Shown: positions 45,862-54,891, numbered from the stretch's first letter. The stretch is 64,000 nucleotides of DNA from an uncultured Bacteroidales bacterium (GCA_947307415.1 CAMZJA010000001.1:124001-188000); one strand, 5' to 3'. Program-made: numbers and translations. Notes: generated by a model from the letters alone, not told the origin.

Positions 45862-47238
45862 TTATTTCAATCTCTTGAACTGGCATGTGAAATGACGCAT
45901 CAATTCAGCCTCCCAGGTGATTTCCAAACCACGTTTGATGGTGTCGCGACGGTCGTAAACGTTCTTCAGAGCGGCTGCGATGACGTCCATGTGGTTGTTG
46001 GTGTAAACACGGCGTGGGATGCAGAGACGCACGAAGTCGTTGCCACCGAAACGGTTCTCGCGTGTGACAGGGTCACGGTCGGCGAGGACGTAACCGATTT
46101 CGCAAGCGCGGATACCGGCTTCGAGGTAAAGCTCGCATGTCAAAGTCTGTGCCGGGAACTCTTCCTTAGGGATGTTGGTCAAAACCTTGTCGGCATCGAC
46201 GAAGATGGCGTGGCCACCGGCAGGACGCTGGTAAGGAATGCCGTATTCATCGAGTTTCTGAGCGAGGTAGTGGACCTGTTTGATACGTGTCTCGACCATT
46301 TCGAATTCGATGTTTTCCTTCAAACCGACGGCGAGAGCGTCCATATCACGGCCGTTCATACCACCGTAGGTGAGGAAGCCTTCGAACGGGATGCAGAACA
46401 ACTTGGCACCTTCGTACCAGTCTTTCTTATTTGTTGCGATGAAGCCGCCCATGTTGACGAGAGCGTCTTTCTTTGCTGACATTGTCATTGAGTCGGCATA
46501 GCTGAACATCTCCTTCACGATCTCGCGGAGGGTCTTGTTTTCATAACCTTTCTCGCGTGTCTTGATGAAATATGCGTTCTCGATGAAACGGGCGCTGTCG
46601 ATGTTAACCGGCACGCCGTATTTATGGCAGAGTGCGCATGTCTCGCGGATGTTCTGCATTGAAACAGGCTGTCCGCCGACGGTGTTGTTTGTCACTGTCA
46701 ATACGAAGAACGGGACGTTACCTTTGTTTTCCTTCAAAATCTTCTCGAGTTTCTCGAGGTCGACATTGCCTTTGAAAGGAGCTTCGAGCTGTGTGTCGTA
46801 AGCCTCACGCACTGTGACGTCGATAGCGAATGCCTTACGGCTCTCGATATGACCTTTTGTTGTGTCGAAGTGAGCGTTGCCCGGGATGATCTGACCTGGC
46901 TTCACGAGGTATGAGAACAGCACGTTCTCGGCGGCGCGGCCTTGGTGTGTAGGGATAACATATTCAAAACCAGTGAGTTCGGTGATGGTGTCTTTCATGT
47001 GATAGAAACTGCGAGCGCCGCCGTAGCTCTCGTCGCCCTGCATCATCGCTGCCCACTGACGGTCGCTCATGGCGCCTGTTCCTGAGTCGGTGAGAAGGTC
47101 GATATATACGTAATCGCTCTTCAGCATAAACACATTCTGATGGGCTTCGTTGAGCCACTTTTCACGTTGTTCGCGAGTGGATTTCTTGATAGGTTCAACC
47201 ATCTTGATTTTCCACGCTTCTGCAAATGGTAATTCCAT
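45862..47238 (-). CDS. tnaA: tryptophanase
   Basis: Splits L-tryptophan to indole, pyruvate and ammonia with PLP (458 aa). Motifs: DLLTDSGTGAMSDRQWAAMM (about 45), IPTHQGRAAENVLF, DSARFIENAYFIK and MSAKKDALVNMGG with the PLP Lys (about 255). The N-terminus MELPFAEAWKIKMVEPI and the run ETRENR near the C-end match Bacteroides tryptophanase rather than tyrosine phenol-lyase. ATG 47238 is preferred over TTG 47247. Promoter TACTTTTG at 47341-47348 leaves a roughly 95-base leader without a Trp-coding TnaC-like peptide. Confidence 0.92.
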   Translation of the reverse strand: MELPFAEAWKIKMVEPIKKSTREQREKWLNEAHQNVFMLKSDYVYIDLLTDSGTGAMSDRQWAAMMQGDESYGGARSFYHMKDTITELTGFEYVIPTHQGRAAENVLFSYLVKPGQIIPGNAHFDTTKGHIESRKAFAIDVTVREAYDTQLEAPFKGNVDLEKLEKILKENKGNVPFFVLTVTNNTVGGQPVSMQNIRETCALCHKYGVPVNIDSARFIENAYFIKTREKGYENKTLREIVKEMFSYADSMTMSAKKDALVNMGGFIATNKKDWYEGAKLFCIPFEGFLTYGGMNGRDMDALAVGLKENIEFEMVETRIKQVHYLAQKLDEYGIPYQRPAGGHAIFVDADKVLTNIPKEEFPAQTLTCELYLEAGIRACEIGYVLADRDPVTRENRFGGNDFVRLCIPRRVYTNNHMDVIAAALKNVYDRRDTIKRGLEITWEAELMRHFTCQFKRLK

Positions 47239-47283
47239 GATATTCAATATTTTAGATTTACAAATTCTTAATTGTAGGAAAAT

Positions 47284-47348
47284 TCTCCATTTCGTTTCAT
47301 TTCATTCCACTTCAGTCGAAATGACAAAATTAACAAGGTGCAAAAGTA
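47284..47348. promoter_or_regulatory. tnaA promoter and leader with half a family C repeat
   Basis: -7 box TACTTTTG at 47341-47348 (minus). TCGAAATGAC at about 47316-47325 marks a degenerate family C half that lies in the tnaA leader RNA. Confidence 0.55.
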
Positions 47349-47376
47349 CGATTTTTTTTGATAATTTTTGAAAAAT

Positions 47377-48774
47377 TCATTTAATAAATTTCCCCATTTT
47401 AATGTTGCCGCTAAAGTCAACAGATTCAACAAGATAGGTTCCTGAAGGAAATTTTGTTACGTCGACTTCCACGACTGTCTGACCTTTCACGGAGATCTTT
47501 TTAACCGTCTGGCCTTTCAAATTGAAAATCCTTATTTTTTTCAAGCCTTCGGAATCAATTCTTATCGTCGAAAAGGCCGGATTGGGATATATTTTCAATG
47601 AATCGGACGATGTGGTCTCGGATATTGATTCGTCGTCGAGCGAGTCGGCGCCGTCGGTGAGCCATTCGAGGCTGAAGTTGTAGAAAACTGTTGAATATCC
47701 TGACGTTCCGTTAGGCTCCTCCTCCACGTAGAGGCCGATGGTGCCGTCGGGAAGGATGCAGAGCGACGAGTATGCCGAGCTGTAAGGCACTATGGTTTTG
47801 TGCACCGGCCATGTCTCGCCCTCGTCATAGCTGATGTAGACCGTGACGTCGCGGCGGCTGTTGCCGAGAGGCACGGAATGAAGCAGACGGTTTTTGTTAT
47901 ATCCTTGATTTACAGAGGTATAGCGAATAAGGTCGCCGTTGCATGCAGGCGCGGTGATGTCGTTCCAAGTCGAGACGTTAGGCTGCCATGTCTCGCCTCC
48001 GTCGTCGGAGATGTTGTACCAGCGTTTTCCGGCGTGGCGTATGCTCATGAGGATGCGGCCGTCGACGAGCTCAGTGACCTTCGCTTCGTCGCCGCCCACC
48101 GAGGCGCGGCCCGACACGTGCCAGGTGACGCCGTTGTCGTCGGAATAGACCGCGTAGTTGTTCAGCGACTGTGCCGAGCCTTCGCGTATGGCGGCGACGA
48201 ACATGATACGTCCTGTTGAGGTGAGCAGTCCGTTGCCCGAGCCGAAGAACGAGGCTCGCCAGGCTTGGTGCTCAGGGATGATGCAGTCGTCACCGAAGAT
48301 GAAATGAGTGATATCTTCAGGCTCAGTCCAGGTTTGACCGTTGTCGTAACTATATGATTTATAAGATCTTATCGGGTTGCTAGGAGTCGAGTTCCACAAT
48401 CCGACACCACCAACGAACACGGCTATGAGGCCGTTATCGTCGTTGCTCCACGCCAGCGCACAGTCGCCGAAGCCGTGGTTGACGCCGGTGCCTAGCGCAA
48501 TAGTGTAAGGCTCGCTCCAGGTGTGACCGCCATCGGTGCTACGGTTGCAGATGATATCGATATCTTGAGGCAGGTCGCCCTCGTTATATTTGCGTTTATC
48601 GGTAACAATCACTATGCTTCCGTCTTTTGCCGTAATTACGCCAGGAATTCGGTAGTTTGCTGATCCATAGTCGCCAGGATGATACAGCTCGGTACGAGTG
48701 AACAGTGTGTCGTTTTGTGCGTTGGCGATGACCGCCGAAATCATGATAATCAAGAGGGTGAGAAGTCTTTTCAT
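47377..48774 (-). CDS. T9SS-exported exo-alpha-sialidase
   Basis: 465 aa, GH33. Signal peptide (residues 1-19, ending VIANAQ). YRIPGVI near residue 42 is the FRIP-type active-site Arg motif. Five Asp boxes are visible (STDGGHTW, SYDNGQTW, YSDDNGVTW, SDDGGETW, SYDEGETW), marking the six-blade propeller. C-terminal type A sorting domain (KIYPNPAFSTIRIDSEG to the end). Releases sialic acid from host glycans at the cell surface. Promoter TATATTTG at 48799-48806. No nan catabolic genes in the window. Confidence 0.92.
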   Translation of the reverse strand: MKRLLTLLIIMISAVIANAQNDTLFTRTELYHPGDYGSANYRIPGVITAKDGSIVIVTDKRKYNEGDLPQDIDIICNRSTDGGHTWSEPYTIALGTGVNHGFGDCALAWSNDDNGLIAVFVGGVGLWNSTPSNPIRSYKSYSYDNGQTWTEPEDITHFIFGDDCIIPEHQAWRASFFGSGNGLLTSTGRIMFVAAIREGSAQSLNNYAVYSDDNGVTWHVSGRASVGGDEAKVTELVDGRILMSIRHAGKRWYNISDDGGETWQPNVSTWNDITAPACNGDLIRYTSVNQGYNKNRLLHSVPLGNSRRDVTVYISYDEGETWPVHKTIVPYSSAYSSLCILPDGTIGLYVEEEPNGTSGYSTVFYNFSLEWLTDGADSLDDESISETTSSDSLKIYPNPAFSTIRIDSEGLKKIRIFNLKGQTVKKISVKGQTVVEVDVTKFPSGTYLVESVDFSGNIKMGKFIK

Positions 48775-48869
48775 GGTATTTCAATGATTTTAAAGTTGCA
48801 AATATACAAATTTTTAATTTTTTTGCAAATAATTGTAACATTTTGTAATTTTACGCTACTTAAAGTATC

Positions 48870-49211
48870 ATGAAAACGTGTAACAAGTTTTTTGCCGAGT
48901 TGTTCGGCACATTCGTTTTGGTTTTCGGAGGATGCGGCACAGCACTCTTCGGACAAGTAGGTTTTCTTGGAGTAGCAATCGCCTTCGGCTTGACTGTTGT
49001 GGCTATGGCTTATGGCATCGGTCACATCTCGGGCGCTCATCTCAACCCTGCACGTTCACTTGGCGTGGCGTTGTTCTCAGATTGCGCTTCATGGAGTGCA
49101 TGCGGTCAGGTGTGGCTGTTCATCGTGGCACCGCTCGTTGGCGCTTGCTTAGCAGGACTCGCATACAAATGCATCATGGGAAACTGCTGCTGCAAGAAAT
49201 GTGAGAAATAA
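48870..49211 (+). CDS. half-size aquaporin (single NPA)
   Basis: 113 aa, about half of the roughly 230-aa MIP family. Residues 1-57 match the start of an AqpZ-type channel ([37 protein letters not shown]). From the NPA at about 58 the sequence continues as the second half of an aquaporin ([32 protein letters not shown]). TM3, TM4 and TM5 are missing, as if the two NPA-coding segments recombined in frame. The tail is Cys/Lys-rich (CCCKKCEK). The open frame has no stop or shift. It may be a relic or a mini-channel that must oligomerise. Confidence 0.82.
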   Translation: MKTCNKFFAELFGTFVLVFGGCGTALFGQVGFLGVAIAFGLTVVAMAYGIGHISGAHLNPARSLGVALFSDCASWSACGQVWLFIVAPLVGACLAGLAYKCIMGNCCCKKCEK

Positions 49212-49226
49212 TATTTGATTATTAGC

Positions 49227-49299
49227 AATCATTAGTCGTCATTATCGAGCTGGCATCTTCCTACGGAAGCTAAGGCTCTCTAATTGACGACTAATGATT
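49227..49299. repeat. hairpin element B2
   Basis: Ends AATCATTAGTCGTCA / TGACGACTAATGATT, perfect 15-bp pair; core B reversed. First of three elements between the aquaporin and the EEP gene. Confidence 0.9.
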
Positions 49300-49317
49300 T
49301 TTTTAGAATTTGTTGTT

Positions 49318-49383
49318 TGTTGTCATTCCTTAGCTAGCGCTTTGCTTCGCAAATCAAGGTTAAGTCATTGACGACTAATGACT
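49318..49383. repeat. hairpin element A2 (decayed left arm)
   Basis: Right arm TGACGACTAATGAC; the left arm has drifted. Core A reversed (TTTGCTTCGCAAATCAAGG). Confidence 0.85.
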
Positions 49384-49397
49384 TCTATTGATTATTT

Positions 49398-49470
49398 AGT
49401 CGTTAATCATCATTCCTTAGCTGGCGCTTTGCTTCGCAAATCAAGGCTAAGTCATTGATGATTAACGACT
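49398..49470. repeat. hairpin element A3
   Basis: Ends AGTCGTTAATCATCA / TGATGATTAACGACT, perfect 15-bp pair; core A reversed with CTTTGCTTCGCAAA. Ends six bases from the EEP stop. Confidence 0.9.
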
Positions 49471-49475
49471 TTATA

Positions 49476-50399
49476 TTATAGAATGATTCTTACGAAAACC
49501 GGGTAATGGTCCGATGGGTTGCGGCGGGTTGTGTTGCTAAACCAGATTTCCTGCGGTGCGTCGGAGGCTTGTTCTGCGGCGGCAGAGGTCTCGTTTTCGG
49601 TCCAGTAGCTGTTGGTGAGAACGCCGTATGCTTCAACTTTTGTTGAGGGCGACACGAAGACGTGGTCGATGCGGCTGGTGGTGAAATATTCCGTTTTGAA
49701 AGCGTTGAAGGTGCCGTTTTCGGCAAAGCGGATACGAGTGGCTTCGTAGGAGTCTTTCAAGAGACCTGAATCAGTGAAAATATTGTAGATTTCGTTGGTC
49801 TGGTCGACGTTGAAGTCGCCGGTGAGGATGACTGGAGCGCCGTTGGCGATCTCTTGGATGCGGGCCACGACGAGTTTCGCTGCCTCACGACGCGCCACTA
49901 TGCCTACGTGATCCATGTGGAGGTTGAAGAAATAGAACGTGATACGGTCTTTTTTCTTCTTGGCGTTGACTTGGAATTTGCCCCAGGTGCAGATGCGGAT
50001 GCAGGCGGCGTCCCAGCCGAGGCCAGGTTTTTCGGGCGTTTCGCTGAGCCAGAAGTTGCCGCTATCGAGGAGTGTCAGCTGGTCTTTTTTATAGAAAATG
50101 GCTTCGTGTTCGCCTCCCCTTTCGCCGTCGTCGCGACCGATGCCGATGTAATCGTAGCCGTCGAGACCTTTCAGCAAATCTTGAAGCTGTCCGTAGAGCA
50201 CCTCTTGGGTTCCGAAAATCAACGGATTCATGAAGTTGACCTGGTCGCAGATCACCTGACAGCGCTTTGTCCAGACGTTGCCGTTGAGACTGTCGTTGCG
50301 GTTTTTGTAACGGATATTATATGAGCCGACAAGCATCTCCTGCGCTGCGGCAGAAAACGCTAAAACGGCGAAAAGAACAATAAAAAGAAGCTTTTTCAT
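49476..50399 (-). CDS. exported endonuclease/exonuclease/phosphatase family protein
   Basis: 307 aa. Signal peptide (KLLFIVLFAVLAFSAAAQ). EEP fold motifs in order: GSYNIRYKN (metal Asn), FGTQEVL (Glu), FFNLHMDHVG (His), ILTGDFNVD and RNPSDHYPV (catalytic Asp-His). Likely a secreted metal-dependent phosphodiesterase on nucleic acid, sphingolipid or sugar phosphate. ATG 50399 is chosen since it starts the signal peptide and is 1 base after the bcp stop; the longer frame overlaps bcp. Third gene of an operon with bcp and a small ORF. Confidence 0.88.
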   Translation of the reverse strand: MKKLLFIVLFAVLAFSAAAQEMLVGSYNIRYKNRNDSLNGNVWTKRCQVICDQVNFMNPLIFGTQEVLYGQLQDLLKGLDGYDYIGIGRDDGERGGEHEAIFYKKDQLTLLDSGNFWLSETPEKPGLGWDAACIRICTWGKFQVNAKKKKDRITFYFFNLHMDHVGIVARREAAKLVVARIQEIANGAPVILTGDFNVDQTNEIYNIFTDSGLLKDSYEATRIRFAENGTFNAFKTEYFTTSRIDHVFVSPSTKVEAYGVLTNSYWTENETSAAAEQASDAPQEIWFSNTTRRNPSDHYPVFVRIIL

Positions 50400-50400
50400 T

Positions 50401-50844
50401 TTATAATATTTGACTGGTATGATTCTTAGTGTCAACTTTGCCAATAGCGTCAATAATTATACCGTTTTCGTCGATGACGTAAGTCGTTCTTAAAGTTCCT
50501 TCGGTCGTTTTGCCGTACATTTTCTTTTCGCCCCAGGCTTCATAGGCCTTGAGGATGGTGAGGTCGGTGTCGGCGATGAGGTGGAACGGCAGCTCATATT
50601 TCGCGATGAACTTCTGGTGCGAGGCGGCGCTGTCGCGGCTCACTCCCAACACATTGTAATCCATTGCGATAAAGCGATGATAGTTGTCGCGGAGGTCGCA
50701 GGCTTCAGCAGTGCAGCCCGGGGTGCTGTCTTTCGGATAAAAATACAAAACAAGCTTCTTTCCTGCGAAATCGCTCAACTTCACGACATTTCCGTTTTCA
50801 TCTTTGCCCTCGAAATAAGGGGCTTTTTGACCTGGTTGTAACAT
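50401..50844 (-). CDS. bcp: thiol peroxidase Bcp (peroxiredoxin)
   Basis: 147 aa. Peroxidatic Cys in STPGCTAEACDLRDNY (about residue 43), with the second Cys four residues later, the usual atypical 2-Cys arrangement. Other motifs are KLVLYFYPKDST and GVSRDSAASHQKF. Reduces hydroperoxides in the cytoplasm. Confidence 0.93.
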   Translation of the reverse strand: MLQPGQKAPYFEGKDENGNVVKLSDFAGKKLVLYFYPKDSTPGCTAEACDLRDNYHRFIAMDYNVLGVSRDSAASHQKFIAKYELPFHLIADTDLTILKAYEAWGEKKMYGKTTEGTLRTTYVIDENGIIIDAIGKVDTKNHTSQIL

Positions 50845-50846
50845 GG

Positions 50847-50984
50847 TTAAATATATTTTGAAAAGTTTTTAATAGCGTTAATTTTAGAAGTATAAATAAA
50901 TGCTTCTTTTTCTTCGAATTCATTTATATAATCCATTGAATCATTATATTCAACAGGAATTTGTTGTTGTTCTGACGATTTCAT
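50847..50984 (-). CDS. 45-aa small ORF leading the bcp operon
   Basis: ATG at 50984, stop two bases before the bcp ATG. Acidic middle (EYNDSMDYINEFEEKEAF) and basic end (INAIKNFSKYI). It begins about 16 bases after the likely start point from TATCTTTG at 51008-51015, so it should be translated. No family recognised; it may be a coupling leader, or part of an older gene. Confidence 0.45.
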   Translation of the reverse strand: MKSSEQQQIPVEYNDSMDYINEFEEKEAFIYTSKINAIKNFSKYI

Positions 50985-51041
50985 ATCTTTCAATTTTTAT
51001 ACAATTGCAAAGATACAATATTTTTAAAAAGCAACTCTTTT

Positions 51042-51653
51042 TTAGAAATATTTTTCAAAAATTTCTATTATTTCTTCCTTATTATCAATCATTTGGTGTA
51101 ATCTTTCAAGTCGTACTGCATTTGGCGATTCTGGAAACCAAAGCTTGAGATATCCGTTGCGGCCGTACTTCTCGTGAAGGTGCTGCATCATGCGATCGTA
51201 TTGCTGCTCCTTGGAGAGCTCGGGATAATGGTCAAGGCCGTATTGGATGGTGCGGCGAACGATGGTTTCGGGGTCGATAAAGCGGTCGGCTTCGGCAACG
51301 ATGCGACCATAGATGGTGCGGGGTTCATGTTTCGCCGAGGCGCGATGATCTTCAGCGGCATCAGCCATAGTTTTAATCTGCTCTTCAGTGAACCATTTCC
51401 GAAGGTTTTTGTCAGCTTTTATAATCTGTGCCGACATCTCATGATGGTGCTCACGACCTTCGCAAAGCCCAGTGTCGTGGTAGGCTGCTATGACATAAAC
51501 CATATCCTTGTCGACATCGAGATGCTCAGCAATTTCAAGGCTTTGCTTAACAACCATCATCACATGGTCACGCTGATGCGCCGCATCGAAATCATCGTAA
51601 CGCGGAATGATTTCCTTTTCGATGTAAGAAACTATGTCTGGATTAATTTTCAT
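51042..51653 (-). CDS. HD domain protein
   Basis: 203 aa. Metal-dependent phosphohydrolase fold: AHQRDHVMMVV (first His), IAAYHDTGL (HD pair, about residue 73), HHHEMSAQI, and the terminal Asp in IVAEADRF. Nucleotide substrate unknown. ATG 51653 (MKINPDIVSYIE) is used; the longer frame to 51941 runs antisense through the SDR gene and through the promoter, so it is not credible. The -7 box TACCTTTG at 51658-51665 leaves almost no leader. Confidence 0.85.
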   Translation of the reverse strand: MKINPDIVSYIEKEIIPRYDDFDAAHQRDHVMMVVKQSLEIAEHLDVDKDMVYVIAAYHDTGLCEGREHHHEMSAQIIKADKNLRKWFTEEQIKTMADAAEDHRASAKHEPRTIYGRIVAEADRFIDPETIVRRTIQYGLDHYPELSKEQQYDRMMQHLHEKYGRNGYLKLWFPESPNAVRLERLHQMIDNKEEIIEIFEKYF

Positions 51654-51657
51654 ATGA

Positions 51658-51686
51658 CAAAGGTACAAAAAAATTTCATAATTTTG
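51658..51686. promoter_or_regulatory. divergent near-leaderless promoters HD / SDR
   Basis: Minus TACCTTTG 51658-51665 and plus TAATTTTG 51679-51686. Each is less than 10 bases from its ATG, and each -33 region must lie over the other promoter. Confidence 0.6.
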
Positions 51687-51693
51687 TACCATT

Positions 51694-52530
51694 ATGAAAA
51701 ACAACTCAAAAATAATCCTCATTACTGGAGGAAGCTCGGGAATTGGCTTCGACTCGGCAATTGCGCTGGCAAAGCAAGGGCATAAAGTGTATGCTGCAGC
51801 GAGAAGAGTAGAGATGATGGAACCGCTGAAGGAATACGGCATAGTTCCGCTCAGTTTGGATGTTACCGACGACAACTCAATGCAAGAATGCGTAAAGGCG
51901 GTTCTTGACGCTGAAGGTCGCATTGACGTTTTGATAAACAACGCCGGATACGGCTATTTCGGAGCTATCGAGAACGTGAGCATGACCGAAGCCCGCAAAC
52001 AACTGGAAGTCAACGTGTTCGGAATGGCAAGAATGTGCCAGCTGGTGCTTCCAACGATGCGCGAACAACATTCTGGCCGCATCATCAATATCGCATCCAT
52101 CGCTGGCAGAGTCACAGTTTATTTCGGAGGCTGGTATAATGTGTCGAAATATGCTGTCGAGACCTTCAGCGACGCGCTCCGCATGGAGACCAAACCATTC
52201 GGCATCGATGTGGTGCTGATTGAGCCGAGCGCCATCAAGACAAACTGGGGAATTATTGCCGCCGATAACCTCGAGGCATCGTCAAAAGGCACCGTCTATG
52301 AAGCTAAAGCCATCAACGAGGCAAACAATATGCACAAAGCTTATCGGTCGAACTTTTTCTCGAAGCCTGCTGTGGTAACAAAAGCTATATGCAAAGCTGT
52401 CAACCGCCGCCGACCTCGCACCCGCTACTGCATCGGACGTGGCGGCAAGATGATAGTTTTCCTCCACAGCATCCTCCCCACTCGATGCTGGGACCGAATC
52501 AACAGAATAATGACGAAAAATGTTTTATAA
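51694..52530 (+). CDS. short-chain dehydrogenase/reductase
   Basis: 278 aa, classical SDR. Cofactor motif ITGGSSGIGFDSA (residues 10-22), INNAGYGYFG, catalytic Ser in IASIAG and YNVSKYA with Tyr and Lys. The C-terminal extension with RRRPRTRYCIGRGGK is common in oxidoreductases of this group. Substrate unknown. ATG 51694. Confidence 0.9.
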   Translation: MKNNSKIILITGGSSGIGFDSAIALAKQGHKVYAAARRVEMMEPLKEYGIVPLSLDVTDDNSMQECVKAVLDAEGRIDVLINNAGYGYFGAIENVSMTEARKQLEVNVFGMARMCQLVLPTMREQHSGRIINIASIAGRVTVYFGGWYNVSKYAVETFSDALRMETKPFGIDVVLIEPSAIKTNWGIIAADNLEASSKGTVYEAKAINEANNMHKAYRSNFFSKPAVVTKAICKAVNRRRPRTRYCIGRGGKMIVFLHSILPTRCWDRINRIMTKNVL

Positions 52531-52600
52531 ATTATTAGTTGTCAATGACTTAGCCTTAGTTTGCGAAGCAAAGTGCAGCTAAGGAATGACAACTAATAAT
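52531..52600. repeat. hairpin element A4
   Basis: Ends ATTATTAGTTGTCA / TGACAACTAATAAT, perfect 14-bp pair; core A forward. Starts at the first base after the SDR stop. Confidence 0.9.
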
Positions 52601-52614
52601 GCAATAATAATACG

Positions 52615-52686
52615 TCTTTTAATCATCAATTTTGAAGGCCTTCAGCTTTCGCAGAAAGGTGTCAGCTCGATAATGACAGCTTATGA
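52615..52686. repeat. hairpin element B3 (imperfect)
   Basis: Core B forward with AGCTTTCGCAGAAAGG. The arms TCTTTTAATCATCA and TGACAGCTTATGAC no longer match well. Confidence 0.75.
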
Positions 52687-52691
52687 CAATG

Positions 52692-52763
52692 GTCTTTAAT
52701 CATCAATTTGACAGCCTTCGATTTTTGAAAAAAAGCGGCAGCTGGAAAATGATGATTAAAGAC
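52692..52763. repeat. hairpin element B4
   Basis: Ends GTCTTTAATCATCA / TGATGATTAAAGAC, perfect 14-bp pair; core B forward. The remaining gap to 52824 has the M13 promoter TATTTTTG at 52784-52791. Confidence 0.9.
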
Positions 52764-52824
52764 AAATATATTCTTATTTTTTGTATTTTTGCATCGCGAA
52801 AAATAATCAATAAATAATAAATAA

Positions 52825-54891
52825 ATGAAAAAACTACTTTTAACAATTGCGACTATGGCTATTATCGCTACAGGATGTCAGAACCAGAAGGCAACAAAGA
52901 CCTTGACCTCGGGCATCGACATCAACAATTTCGACACAACAGCTCGTCTGCAGGACGATTTTTACCAATATGCTTGCGGCGGCTGGATGAAAAACAACCC
53001 GCTTGACGCTGAGCACTCACGCTACGGCGCCTTCGACGCCCTCGCCGAGAAAGGTCAGGAAAACCTGCGCGACATTATCGACAACGTCAGTCAGAATGAG
53101 AATCCTGAAGGCTCGATAGCTGAAAAGATAGCTATGTTCTATAACATAGGCATGGACAGCGTACGTCTGCAGGAGCAGGGAGCGGCACCACTTATGCCTT
53201 ATCTCGAGAGAATCAACAACATAAACACCAAAGACGACGTATGGGAGGCTTTGCTCGAGATGCACCGTCGCGGCAGCCACGTCCTCTTCACAGTGTTTGG
53301 CGAGGCCGACAAAGACGACGCCAAGATGTGCATCGCATGGGCTTATCAGAGCGGTCTCGGCTTGGGTGACCGCGACTATTACCTCACCGACGACGGCAAC
53401 AACGTCAACATCCGCAAGGGATATGTCGACCTAATGACAAAGGAATTTGCCATGACAGGCTTCGACAAAATGAGCGGCATAGAGGCTACGAAACTCGCTA
53501 AGATGGTGATGGACTTCGAGACACGTCTCGCCAAGGCACAGAACACACGTATCGAGAACCGCAACCCACAAGGCACCTTCAACCGTTTCACCGTTGAGAC
53601 AGCATCAGAGATGACTCCAAACATCAACTGGAAGAGCTACTTCGAGACCATGGGCATACTCGACGGCATGCAAAGCTTCAGCATCTCTCAGCCTAAATAT
53701 ATCAAAGAGGTTAACAACGTTCTCGGCGACACCGACGTCGACGTGCTCAAGGCTTATTTCGCATGGAACATCATCAACGGAGCTGCCAGCTACCTCAGCG
53801 ACGACTTCATCGAGACACAATTCGACTTCTACGGCCGACTCCTGAGTGGCCGCGAAGAGAACCGTCCACGTTGGAAACGCGTCACCGCTACAGTCGACGA
53901 CGCCATGGGCGAGGCTCTCGGTCAGCTTTATGTTGAGAAATATTTCCCGGCAGAGGCCAAGGCTCGCATGGAGAAACTCGTGCAAAATCTCATCGTGGCT
54001 CTCGGACAGCGTATCGACATGGCTGAATGGATGACCGAAGTCACCAAGGTCAACGCACACGAGAAACTTGCCACCATCTTAGTAAAGATAGGTTATCCTG
54101 ACAAATGGCGTGACTACAGCGGCTTGGAGATCAAAGACGACAGCTACCTCGCCAACGTGATGCGCAGCAACGAGTTCGATATGGCTTATATGTTCAGCAA
54201 GATCAACAAGCCTGTCGACCGCGACGAATGGCATATGACACCTCAGACCGTTAACGCATATTACAACCCGACGACCAACGAGATTTGCTTCCCTGCCGCC
54301 ATCCTGCAGCCTCCGTTCTTCAACATGGAAGCCGACGAGGCAGCTAACTACGGCGCTATCGGCGTGGTAATCGGTCACGAGATGACTCACGGCTTCGACG
54401 ACCAGGGTCGTCAGTACGACAAAGACGGCAACCTCAACGACTGGTGGACAGCGGAAGACGCGGCCAACTTCGACAAGAACAAGCAGGCTCTCGTAGAGGC
54501 GTTCAACAACTGCATCGCTGTCGACGACCCAGAGCTCGGTCTCATCCACGGCAACGGCGAGCTTACTTTAGGTGAAAACATAGCCGACAACGGAGGCTTG
54601 CACGTTAGCTACCTCGCAATGCACAACGCCATGGCAAAGGGTCAGGTCAACAAAGAAAAGATGGACGGCTTCACTCCTGAGCAACGTTTCTTCCTCGCCT
54701 ACGCAGCGGTGTGGGCCAGCAACATCCGCCCGAAAGCAGCCTTACAGCTCACTCAGATGGACGTGCACTCACTCGGACGCAACCGTGTTAACGTGGCGCT
54801 ACCGCAGGTGACAGAGTTCATCGAGGCCTTCGGCATTAAAGAAGGTGACGGAATGTGGCTCGAACCTGAGAAACGTGTTGTTCTTTGGTAA
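52825..54891 (+). CDS. pepO: M13 family zinc metallopeptidase lipoprotein
   Basis: 688 aa. Lipoprotein signal with Cys at about 18 (MAIIATGC). N-terminal M13 domain (DDFYQYACGGWMKNNPL). Zinc site VIGHEMTHGFDDQG (HExxH, about residue 517), with the third ligand in GENIADNGGL; substrate-binding NAYYNPTTNEI is the NAYY motif. An endopeptidase for oligopeptides, anchored to the periplasmic or outer-membrane face. Monocistronic. Confidence 0.93.
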   Translation: MKKLLLTIATMAIIATGCQNQKATKTLTSGIDINNFDTTARLQDDFYQYACGGWMKNNPLDAEHSRYGAFDALAEKGQENLRDIIDNVSQNENPEGSIAEKIAMFYNIGMDSVRLQEQGAAPLMPYLERINNINTKDDVWEALLEMHRRGSHVLFTVFGEADKDDAKMCIAWAYQSGLGLGDRDYYLTDDGNNVNIRKGYVDLMTKEFAMTGFDKMSGIEATKLAKMVMDFETRLAKAQNTRIENRNPQGTFNRFTVETASEMTPNINWKSYFETMGILDGMQSFSISQPKYIKEVNNVLGDTDVDVLKAYFAWNIINGAASYLSDDFIETQFDFYGRLLSGREENRPRWKRVTATVDDAMGEALGQLYVEKYFPAEAKARMEKLVQNLIVALGQRIDMAEWMTEVTKVNAHEKLATILVKIGYPDKWRDYSGLEIKDDSYLANVMRSNEFDMAYMFSKINKPVDRDEWHMTPQTVNAYYNPTTNEICFPAAILQPPFFNMEADEAANYGAIGVVIGHEMTHGFDDQGRQYDKDGNLNDWWTAEDAANFDKNKQALVEAFNNCIAVDDPELGLIHGNGELTLGENIADNGGLHVSYLAMHNAMAKGQVNKEKMDGFTPEQRFFLAYAAVWASNIRPKAALQLTQMDVHSLGRNRVNVALPQVTEFIEAFGIKEGDGMWLEPEKRVVLW

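Noticed and set aside
47239..47340. TnaC-like leader peptide before tnaA
   Set aside because: The only short frames (about 10 codons) lack Trp and a Pro stop context; part of the leader is a repeat.
51654..51941. N-terminal extension of the HD protein (about 96 residues)
   Set aside because: Runs antisense through the SDR gene and across both promoters; low-complexity Ser-rich translation.
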